Source: Pyrinomonadaceae bacterium | GTDB taxonomy: Bacteria > Acidobacteriota > Blastocatellia > Pyrinomonadales > Pyrinomonadaceae | Direction of reading: 5' to 3' | Length of the DNA: 5,052 nucleotides | NCBI GenBank assembly: GCA_013813825.1 | Contig: JACCRA010000218.1 | Span: forward strand, 1-5,052 | Shown here: in pieces, positions 1 to 5,052 of the stretch | Numbering within the stretch: the stretch's first letter is position 1 | Layout of the letters: every line of letters begins with the position of its first letter | Translations under genes and position numbers: made by a program | Notes under the pieces: model-generated | Told to the model about the DNA's origin: nothing | Databases searched by the model: none | What the model saw: only the letters and a program-made list of their open reading frames with translations

Positions 1-140
1 ACTTCCGTACTCGTCGCGGCGGTGGCGGTCGTGTTGCGGCTCGGCGCATAGAACAGGATGAGACTCAAACCCATGAACAAAGCGAACGCGACGATCAACC
101 AGTTACGCGTCCGCTTCATGCGGCCAAATTGTTTCAGCAT
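1..140 (-). CDS. N-terminus of a membrane-anchored SurA_N/PpiD-like peptidyl-prolyl isomerase (partial)
   Basis: Only the first 46 codons are present; the gene continues beyond position 1. The start is the ATG read from 140 to 138. It is preceded at a 10-base distance by AGGAAG (156-151 on the minus strand), a good Shine-Dalgarno sequence. The peptide begins MLKQFGRMKRTRNWLIVAF. It has a basic head (residues 3-12), one hydrophobic segment (about 14-32), then YAPSRN and a Thr/Ala-rich linker. There is no lipobox and no clear signal-peptidase site, so a type II anchor with a periplasmic body is expected. This head closely resembles the start of SurA N-terminal-domain foldases of the PpiD type as I remember them from Acidobacteriota. 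Such proteins chaperone outer-membrane and periplasmic proteins. No catalytic parvulin domain is visible here, so the product name is inferred from the anchor alone. The existence of the gene is much better supported than its function. Confidence 0.6.
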   Translation of the reverse strand, partial: MLKQFGRMKRTRNWLIVAFALFMGLSLILFYAPSRNTTATAATSTE

Positions 141-202
141 TGCTTAACTTCTTCCTCGTTTGATGTGCTGTGCAGAAAGGATAAAGGCGGACCTTCAGCG
201 TC

Positions 203-241
203 GGGTTTCCAAATCTAACGGCCTCCCCGGCGGCCGAACCC
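203..241 (-). other. Structured leader hairpin upstream of the minus-strand foldase gene
   Basis: Read on the minus strand, GGGTT (241-237) and CGGCC (236-232) run together and can pair with GGCCG (223-219) and AACCC (207-203). This gives a 10-base-pair stem with an 8-base loop (231-224) and an 11-base bulge on one side. It falls inside the roughly 130-base leader implied by the candidate promoter at 279-308. I do not recognise it as a known riboswitch class. It may be a regulatory leader fold or only a GC-rich chance fold. Confidence 0.3.
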
Positions 242-278
242 TCACAGTGTCAGTCTCGACGCCGCCCGGAAATCATGG

Positions 279-308
279 ATTGTAGCGGAGACGCGCGGCG
301 AGCCGCAA
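279..308 (-). promoter_or_regulatory. Candidate sigma70 promoter for the minus-strand foldase gene
   Basis: On the minus strand, TTGCGG (308-303) is followed after 18 bases by TACAAT (284-279). The -10 box matches TATAAT at 5 of 6 positions, while the -35 box matches TTGACA only at its first three. Transcription would begin near 272, giving a leader of about 130 bases before the ATG at 140. The call rests on these matches alone. Confidence 0.4.
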
Positions 309-321
309 CCACAAGACAGAG

Positions 322-399
322 GTTAGCTGTGAGCGGTTGGATGCCAGAGAGGAGGCAGTTTTACCAGCCTCCAACATCCAGCGGCTAACTGCTCTCATT
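322..399. repeat. Imperfect intergenic palindrome built of 7-base units
   Basis: The left arm divides without gaps into GTTAGCT, GTGAGCG, GTTGGAT and GCCAGAG (322-349). The right arm, read on the other strand from 389 back to 362, divides into GTTAGCC, GCTGGAT, GTTGGAG and GCTGGTA. Most units fit GYTRRNN. The arms pair as GTTAGC (322-327) with GCTAAC (384-389), TGGATG (338-343) with CATCCA (375-380), and GGAGGC (351-356) with GCCTCC (367-372) around a 10-base loop. The right border GCTCTCATT (391-399) nearly equals that of the second palindrome at 3061-3069. No run of T follows, so it is not a typical intrinsic terminator. It looks like a member of a dispersed intergenic palindrome family. 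Confidence 0.6.
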
Positions 400-428
400 T
401 GATCGCATCACGGCGCGGGTGTTATATC
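399..428 (+). promoter_or_regulatory. Candidate promoter for the TerC-family gene, possibly giving a leaderless transcript
   Basis: TTGATC (399-404) is followed after 18 bases by TATATC (423-428); each box matches its sigma70 consensus at 4 of 6 positions. The expected start of transcription, about 7 bases past the -10 box, falls at 435-436, which is the A of the terC ATG. No Shine-Dalgarno sequence lies upstream of that ATG, which agrees with a leaderless message. The evidence is motif matching only. Confidence 0.35.
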
Positions 429-435
429 TAAGCGC

Positions 436-1503
436 ATGGATTCAAACTGGCTGTGGGTGGGTTTTACGATCTTTATCCTGCTCATGCTGAGCATCGATCT
501 CGGCCTGTTCAATCGCAAGGCGCACACCGTTACTTACCGCAGCGCGTTGACGTGGAGCGCGGTCTGGATCACGCTGGCGCTGCTCTTCTCAGGCGTCGTC
601 TATTGGCGCTACGCGGCAATGGCGGGCGTCGCGGGCGTGGACACTCCGCGCGATGCGCTGATCAAATATCTGACGGGTTATGTCATCGAATTGTCGCTCT
701 CGGTCGATAACCTCTTCGTCTTCCTGCTCATCTTCTCTTACTTCAAAGTCCCCTCCAAATATCAGCACCGTGTCCTCTACTGGGGCGTGCTTGGCGCACT
801 CGTCATGCGCGCGACGATGATTTTGATCGGCGCGGCGCTGATCGAGAATTTCCACTGGATCATCTACGTCTTCGGAGCGTTCCTCGTCTATACCGGCATC
901 AAGATGTTCCGGCAGCAGGAGGAGGACGTGCAGCCGGAACAAAATCCGGTGGTGCGCCTCGTGACGCGCTACGTCCCGATCACGCGCCACTACGATGAGC
1001 AAAAATTCTTTACCACCGTCAACGGGCGGCGCACGGGGACGCTGCTGCTGCTCGTCTTGATCATCGTCGAGGTCACTGATCTGGTCTTTGCCGTTGATTC
1101 AATCCCGGCGATTTTCGCCATCACCCGCGACCCGTTCATCGTCTATACCTCGAACGTCTTCGCTATCCTCGGCCTGCGGACTTTCTATTTTCTGCTGGCT
1201 GGCGTCATCGAAAAATTTCATTACCTCAAGGTGGGACTGGCAATCGTGCTGACCTTCGTCGGCGTGAAAATGCTGACTGAAGGATTCCTGCATAATTACG
1301 TGGACGAGAGTTCCATCATCTTCGGCTCGCTCGGCTTCGTCGTGGTGGTGTTAGGAGGTTCAATCGCCGCCTCGCTGATCTGGCCGAAGGAGGCCGAGAC
1401 GCACATCGAAGTCGAATTACCGCCCGGCTTCAACTCACCGTTTGACGACGACGGGGGGCGACTCGGAGCCGAAGAACCGCCCGGCGGTGGCCCAAGCCGG
1501 TAA
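436..1503 (+). CDS. TerC/Alx-family integral membrane protein (putative metal-ion transporter)
   Basis: This 355-residue polytopic inner-membrane protein has about nine hydrophobic segments, near residues 7-25, 37-57, 82-102, 115-135, 139-157, 201-222, 238-257, 264-281 and 294-316. Two family signatures are clear: ELSLSVDNLFVF (85-96), with the Asp-Asn pair at 91-92, and EVTDLVFAVDSIPAIFAIT (212-230), with acidic residues at 212, 215 and 221. TerC was first linked to tellurite resistance. Alx of Escherichia coli is linked to alkaline stress and manganese export, and some homologues act in membrane-protein metalation or insertion. The overall pattern is closest to Alx. No other ter gene lies nearby, so a tellurite-resistance role is not implied. 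The N-terminus, a Trp-rich start running straight into the first membrane helix, is typical of the family. The ATG has no visible Shine-Dalgarno sequence. After residue 317 there is an acidic, Gly/Pro-rich hydrophilic tail of about 38 residues, longer than in E. coli Alx (about 320 residues as I recall). The substrate cannot be read from the sequence. Confidence 0.9.
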   Translation: MDSNWLWVGFTIFILLMLSIDLGLFNRKAHTVTYRSALTWSAVWITLALLFSGVVYWRYAAMAGVAGVDTPRDALIKYLTGYVIELSLSVDNLFVFLLIFSYFKVPSKYQHRVLYWGVLGALVMRATMILIGAALIENFHWIIYVFGAFLVYTGIKMFRQQEEDVQPEQNPVVRLVTRYVPITRHYDEQKFFTTVNGRRTGTLLLLVLIIVEVTDLVFAVDSIPAIFAITRDPFIVYTSNVFAILGLRTFYFLLAGVIEKFHYLKVGLAIVLTFVGVKMLTEGFLHNYVDESSIIFGSLGFVVVVLGGSIAASLIWPKEAETHIEVELPPGFNSPFDDDGGRLGAEEPPGGGPSR

Positions 1504-1757
1504 GCCGCGTGAAGACCGCCGGAGAAAGTGGGGCGTCAGCATCGTCGTTGGGACCGCCCGCTATCGCTCCGAGGATTGTCGCTTGAACGCCCTGCCGCCG
1601 CTGTGCTAACTTTCCAAGTGGGTCGTCGTTCCCCGTTTCGCCCGAAATTCCAGCCCACTTAGCTTCGCCGGCGTGCGCGCCGTGCAAGCCATCAGTTCGA
1701 CCGTCCGAGAATTCAGCTTTCGCTGTGGGTCCCGTGCCGTCCGGCAGTTTCGTGACT
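1504..1757. other. Intergenic spacer between the TerC-family and FecR genes, with one weak hairpin
   Basis: I see no credible gene here. AAGTGGG (1616-1622) can pair with CCCACTT (1654-1660) across a 31-base loop, but no T run follows, so it is not a convincing terminator. A weak promoter-like pair, TTGAAC (1583-1588) and TAACTT (1607-1612) with an 18-base gap, could serve the FecR gene. The words GCTAACT (1605-1611) and ACTTAGC (1657-1663) recur in the heptad palindromes at 322-399 and 3008-3069, but here they are not part of a heptad series. Confidence 0.4.
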
Positions 1758-3005
1758 ATGGCCGTCAGACAAAACCGCATCAACGTCGAGTGGTGGATCG
1801 TGCAGAAGCGCGTCGTCTATCTGCTCTTCGCGTTTGGTCTGCTCGCGGCCGGCGCCGGCGCGTTGGCGCTCTATGGCTACTTCCACGGCAACCCGTTCGC
1901 ACGCGCGAAGACAGAAGCGAGCGTGCCCGCCGGAGCGCGTTTCCTCGCCTTTGAGGGCGATGTGCGCGTTGTCCGCGCCGAGACGCGCGAAACATTGCTC
2001 GCGCGTAGCGACACGCAACTCTACCCCGGCGACATCGTCCAGACGCAGGCCGACGGGCGCGCCCGCATTCAACTCGCCGACGGCTCAACATTCGTCGCTC
2101 GCCCCAACAGCGTCGTCACCATTCGCGACAACCAACGCATCGACGGCAGCGACCGGACCAACGTCCGCGTCGCCGTCACGAGCGGCGAGATTAACGTCCG
2201 CACCGATCAGTTGTCCGCCGAGGCAACCAACATCGTCGAGACGCCGCTCACCCAAAACAACCTCGCCGCGCGCACCAGTGCCAGCTTCGGCGTGCGCGAG
2301 AACAGCACCGAAGACATCCGCGTCAGCAGCGGCGAAGTCGAGACGGCGACGCGCGGCGGCGAGCAAACAACTTTGCGCGGCGGCGAGTATGTCGCAGTCA
2401 ACCAGCAGGGGACCATCCGTAGCCGCGAGCGGCTGCTCGCGATCCCGGCCCCACAATCGCCACGCGATCTGGAAAGGATTACGGCGGGCGCGGCCGGCGG
2501 CGGCGGCGGCGCGACAAACATCTTCCTGCGCTGGCAGCGCCCTGCTTCGGGCGCACCCGATCACTACCGCGTCGAAGTGGCGACCTCGCCCTTCTTCGTC
2601 TCCGCCGGCCGGGTCATTGAGCGCGACCAACTGGACGCGACCGAGTTGACGGCAGGTGATCTGCGCCCCGGCGTCTATTACTGGCGCGTCCGCGCCATCA
2701 CCGCTTCGGGGCAGTCAAGCGATTGGAGCGAGCCGCGAAAGTTCAGCATCGAGGTCGGCGGCAAAAGCGACGAGATGGTGTCAGTCGCGGACGTGGCTTT
2801 TGAGTACGTGGCGGGCAACGTCTATCTTGCGCGCGGGCGCACGCAGCCCGGCAACACCATCCGCATCAACGGCCGCGAAACCATCACTGCGGCCGACGGC
2901 GGCTTCCAATTGCAGATTACAGTTCCCGGCAACACCCGCGATGTTGCCATTGAAGCCGCCGACTCGCACGGCAACGAGAGCCGCACCCGACACTCTTTGA
3001 AGTGA
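1758..3005 (+). CDS. Membrane-anchored FecR-domain protein with fibronectin-like and Ig-like domains
   Basis: From the ATG at 1758 the protein has 415 residues. A basic head (QKR at 16-18) precedes one membrane segment (about 19-41), so the rest should be periplasmic. A FecR domain follows (about 57-150), including the typical LYPGDIVQTQADGRARIQL (88-106) and then LADGSTFVARPNSVVTI. A second beta-rich stretch with repeated SGE motifs runs from about 140 to 215. After a Gly-rich linker (245-252) comes a fibronectin-like domain (about 255-333) with the motif GVYYWRVRA. The C-terminal Ig-like domain (about 342-412) carries GRTQPGNTIRINGRE and ADSHGNE, as in glucodextranase-B/Big-type domains. 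There is no iron-responsive FecI sigma gene or FecA receptor gene nearby, and the FecR domain is near the N-terminus rather than behind a sigma-binding region. An iron-uptake anti-sigma role is therefore unlikely, and a scaffold, sensor or peptidoglycan-associated role is an inference. A GTG at 1725 would add 11 residues. Neither start has a Shine-Dalgarno sequence; I prefer the ATG because the basic head then starts the protein. Confidence 0.8.
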   Translation: MAVRQNRINVEWWIVQKRVVYLLFAFGLLAAGAGALALYGYFHGNPFARAKTEASVPAGARFLAFEGDVRVVRAETRETLLARSDTQLYPGDIVQTQADGRARIQLADGSTFVARPNSVVTIRDNQRIDGSDRTNVRVAVTSGEINVRTDQLSAEATNIVETPLTQNNLAARTSASFGVRENSTEDIRVSSGEVETATRGGEQTTLRGGEYVAVNQQGTIRSRERLLAIPAPQSPRDLERITAGAAGGGGGATNIFLRWQRPASGAPDHYRVEVATSPFFVSAGRVIERDQLDATELTAGDLRPGVYYWRVRAITASGQSSDWSEPRKFSIEVGGKSDEMVSVADVAFEYVAGNVYLARGRTQPGNTIRINGRETITAADGGFQLQITVPGNTRDVAIEAADSHGNESRTRHSLK

Positions 3006-3007
3006 TC

Positions 3008-3069
3008 AATGTTAAGTGCTGAGTAAGAGCATTTCTTTTTCACTTAGCACCTAGCACTCAGCGCTCATT
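3008..3069. repeat. Heptad-built intergenic palindrome between the FecR and cyclase genes
   Basis: The element begins 3 bases after the FecR stop codon and ends 9 bases before the cyclase ATG. The left arm contains GTTAAGT and GCTGAGT (3011-3024). The right arm, read on the other strand from 3062 back to 3042, is three tandem units: GCTGAGT, GCTAGGT and GCTAAGT. GTGCTGAGT (3016-3024) can pair, with one G-U pair each time, either with ACTTAGCAC (3042-3050) or with ACTCAGCGC (3056-3064), so two mutually exclusive hairpins are possible. The outer ends AATG (3008-3011) and CATT (3066-3069) are also complementary. A pyrimidine tract (3032-3041) lies in the loop rather than after the stem, so it does not look like an intrinsic terminator for the upstream gene. 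Confidence 0.65.
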
Positions 3070-3078
3070 ACTTTATTT

Positions 3079-4557
3079 ATGCAGCACGTCATTCTGCTCA
3101 AGTCTGAAGGCGAACGAGTCGAGCCGGCGCTGGTAGAAGCACTACGGGCGGCCGGCTTGAGTGCTTCCGTCGCGGCAGGCGCTTCTCCCCTGACGGCGGC
3201 GCGGACGCCGGGAGAATCGCCCGTGCCGATGCAATCGCCGACAGCGGTGATTTATGAAGTCACAGATCAAGCCGGCGCCGCGGAGGTGGGCGCCATGTTG
3301 CGACACGCCGCCTCAACATGGCCCGGGGCGCTGCTCGTCGCTTGCCGCACGCGCCACAGTCTCGATCAAAAGAGTCTGATGCGTCTCGGATTCGATGCCG
3401 TCGCTGACGAACTGGCGCAACTCCCCGCCCTCTTGCGTGAGCTTGAAGGTCATCAGCACCGGGAACTGACGCCGCCCGCTGAACCGTTCGAGAGCACCAC
3501 AATTGGCACGCTGCTTCCAGCGAAGCTCAATGCTTCCCGACTGCGCGCCGCTTTCGAGGTCATTGCCGCGCTGCACTTCGCAACCGATCAGAAGAGCGCC
3601 GCGCAGACCGCCCTGGCCGGACTGGCTCCGCTCGTCCGCGCGGAGCGGTGGACTATCTATCTGATCGCGGAGCGCGGCCAACACGCCGTTAGCTTCGAGC
3701 CGCTGGCCTCGCGCGGGCTGACCGCGAGCGAGCGGGAGTTGCCCGAAAGCGACTGGCGGCGCGCGCTCACCTCCGACGTGCTGCTTGCCCTCTCCGGCGC
3801 TGAATCGGGCGCTGTGCGCCAGGCCGTCGCTGTGAGCGATGTGATCAGGAAGCGCGAGGGCCAGTTCCGTCTGTTGGCCGCGCCACTCGTCAGCGGCGAG
3901 CGCGTTCTCGGCGTGATTGAAGCGGTGCGTGAGGGCGACGGAAGCAAGAGTTTTACGGCGGCGGAGGCAGCGTTGTTGTCCGCGCTCATCGTGCCGCTCG
4001 CCGCGGCGCTCGCCAACTCCGTCCGCATCGCCGAGGCCGAGCTACTATCGCTGACCGACGATCTCACGAAACTGCACAACGCGCGCTTCCTCCGTCAGTT
4101 TCTCACTTCCGAAGTCAGGCGCGCGCGCCGTTATGATTCGACCGTCTCGACCATCTTCATCGACCTCGACGACTTCAAAGAGATCAACGACCGGCACGGG
4201 CACCTTGCCGGCTCACACGTCTTGATGGAGATGGCGACGGTGATTCTGACCGGCGTCCGCGACACGGACATCGTCACGCGCTATGGTGGCGATGAATTCG
4301 TCGTGGTGCTGCCCGAAACCGGTGCCGAGATGGCCGCCCGCGTCGCCGAGCGCATCCGCGAAAAAGTCGCGGCGCACCTCTTTACCGGCGGCCGCAATCT
4401 CGCCTTGCCCCTGACCGCCAGTTTTGGCGTCGCTGCGTTCCCCGCCCACGCGCACTCGCCCCAACAACTGCTCGCCGACGCCGACGCCGCAATGTACGAG
4501 GCTAAGGCCGCACGCAAAAACTGTGTCCGTTCCGCGACCGAACTAGGGCGGAGATAA
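3079..4557 (+). CDS. Diguanylate cyclase with pseudo-receiver, GAF and GGDEF domains
   Basis: This 492-residue soluble cytoplasmic enzyme should make cyclic di-GMP from two GTP. Residues 1-122 follow a receiver-like alternation of beta strands and helices, but the acidic pair of the first strand is replaced by Lys-Ser (8-9) and Glu60 seems to sit where the phosphorylated Asp would be. It is probably a degenerate receiver. Residues about 155-315 form a GAF domain (RAAFEVIAALHFATD, then FRLLAAPLVSGERVLGVIEAV). A helical linker (312-324) leads into the GGDEF domain (325-485). This has the LTDDLTKLHN entry motif (325-334), the metal-binding IDLDDFKEIND (361-371), the intact signature GGDEF (403-407) and the product-inhibition I-site RDTD (394-397), exactly five residues before it. 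Catalysis and feedback inhibition both look intact. No membrane segment and no EAL or HD-GYP domain is present. No Shine-Dalgarno sequence precedes the ATG; the bases just upstream are A/T-rich. The start is supported by a beta strand beginning at residue 3. Confidence 0.9.
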   Translation: MQHVILLKSEGERVEPALVEALRAAGLSASVAAGASPLTAARTPGESPVPMQSPTAVIYEVTDQAGAAEVGAMLRHAASTWPGALLVACRTRHSLDQKSLMRLGFDAVADELAQLPALLRELEGHQHRELTPPAEPFESTTIGTLLPAKLNASRLRAAFEVIAALHFATDQKSAAQTALAGLAPLVRAERWTIYLIAERGQHAVSFEPLASRGLTASERELPESDWRRALTSDVLLALSGAESGAVRQAVAVSDVIRKREGQFRLLAAPLVSGERVLGVIEAVREGDGSKSFTAAEAALLSALIVPLAAALANSVRIAEAELLSLTDDLTKLHNARFLRQFLTSEVRRARRYDSTVSTIFIDLDDFKEINDRHGHLAGSHVLMEMATVILTGVRDTDIVTRYGGDEFVVVLPETGAEMAARVAERIREKVAAHLFTGGRNLALPLTASFGVAAFPAHAHSPQQLLADADAAMYEAKAARKNCVRSATELGRR

Positions 4558-4826
4558 CTGTCGTCCGGTGTCGTCCATCGGCGAAATGTTCTCAAAAAAA
4601 CAATCATCAGTAGCATTTATCACGGCTCTTCGCTTTAGAGTTTCGCGGCTTTCGTTGTATCTTGTAGAGTTGTACCGTGACCGGGATTGAGACTTGAGGG
4701 AGCGCGGTTTGAATTCACCCGACCAGAAACGGCGGCCTTTCATAACCACAGGATTTCCACGCCTGCCGCAGCTACGCCGGGCATTCGTCGCTCCTTGAAA
4801 GGCATCCCGCGCACTTCACTTCGGAC
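4558..4826. other. Intergenic region upstream of mreB
   Basis: I see no gene here; the open frame across it reads out of frame into mreB and has no family features. TGTCGTCC occurs twice in tandem (4559-4566 and 4570-4577). An A-rich run of seven follows at about 4593-4599, on the wrong strand to end the cyclase transcript, and no strong terminator stem was found. Promoter candidates for mreB are TTGAGA (4687-4692) with TGAATT (4710-4715) at 17 bases, and TTTCGC (4641-4646) with TAGAGT (4665-4670) at 18 bases. The first has the better -35 box and the second the better -10 box, so neither is decisive. A leader of more than 100 bases before mreB is implied in either case. Confidence 0.4.
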
Positions 4827-4832
4827 AGGAAA
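4827..4832 (+). promoter_or_regulatory. Shine-Dalgarno sequence of mreB
   Basis: AGGAAA lies 3 bases before the ATG at 4836 (5 bases when counted from AGGA). It is the only clear plus-strand ribosome binding site in the window and fixes the mreB start, because the peptide from this ATG begins directly with a typical MreB N-terminus. Confidence 0.75.
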
Positions 4833-4835
4833 TAA

Positions 4836-5052
<217 letters not shown>

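Noticed and set aside
322..389. CRISPR-like or mobile-element terminal repeat
   Set aside because: There are no regularly spaced identical repeats, no spacers, no transposase and no target duplication; it is a single imperfect palindrome.
589..1002. Antisense open frame of 137 codons inside the TerC-family gene
   Set aside because: The composition is typical of reverse-strand shadows in GC-rich genes. It has no family motif, and the TerC reading is unmistakable.
2085..2630. 181-codon antisense open frame opposite the FecR gene
   Set aside because: The Ala/Arg/Asp-rich translation has no domain features and is explained by the codon bias of the plus-strand gene.
1834..2649. 271-codon open frame overlapping the FecR gene on the same strand
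   Set aside because: The translation is Ser/Arg/Ala/Pro-rich low-complexity sequence, typical of an out-of-frame reading, while the overlapping frame has clear FecR and fibronectin-like domains.
1758..3005. FecR as an iron-responsive sigma regulator
   Set aside because: No FecI-type sigma gene or TonB-dependent receptor gene is in the window, and the short basic head leaves little room for a sigma-binding region.
3008..3069. Intrinsic terminator after the FecR gene
   Set aside because: The stem is plausible, but the T-rich tract lies in the loop and no T run follows the last stem strand.

Overview
The window is GC-rich DNA that appears to be an ordinary chromosomal segment of a Gram-negative-type bacterium. 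The protein styles (a SurA_N/PpiD-like membrane-anchored start, a FecR protein with fibronectin-like and Ig-like domains, a GAF-GGDEF enzyme and MreB) resemble Acidobacteriota, probably Blastocatellia. That placement is an inference from remembered sequence style, not from a search. No mobile element, CRISPR array, tRNA or rRNA was seen.

Layout. Positions 1-140 (minus strand) hold the first 46 codons of a membrane-anchored protein, probably a SurA_N/PpiD-type peptidyl-prolyl isomerase. It is divergent from a complete TerC/Alx-family membrane protein (436-1503, plus). The 295-base region between them carries a candidate minus-strand promoter, a structured leader for the minus-strand gene, an imperfect palindrome built of 7-base units (322-399), and a candidate plus-strand promoter lying almost on the terC start codon. 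After a 254-base spacer comes a single-pass membrane protein with a periplasmic FecR domain, a fibronectin-like domain and an Ig-like domain (1758-3005). A second heptad-built palindrome (3008-3069) fills the 73-base gap to a diguanylate cyclase with a degenerate receiver-like domain, a GAF domain and an intact GGDEF domain (3079-4557). After a 278-base gap, mreB starts at 4836 behind a clear Shine-Dalgarno sequence and runs off the end.

How the parts fit. Most genes here act at the envelope: a periplasmic folding factor, an ion-transport-type membrane protein, a periplasmic FecR/Fn3 protein, a c-di-GMP synthase and the cell-shape actin MreB. The FecR protein and the cyclase are adjacent and co-directional and may form an envelope-signalling pair, but the sequence does not prove a functional link. 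The most unusual DNA-level signal is the pair of intergenic palindromes. They share the degenerate 7-base unit GYTRRNN and a nearly identical right border (GCTCTCATT and GCGCTCATT), and each lies just upstream of a gene with no recognisable Shine-Dalgarno sequence.
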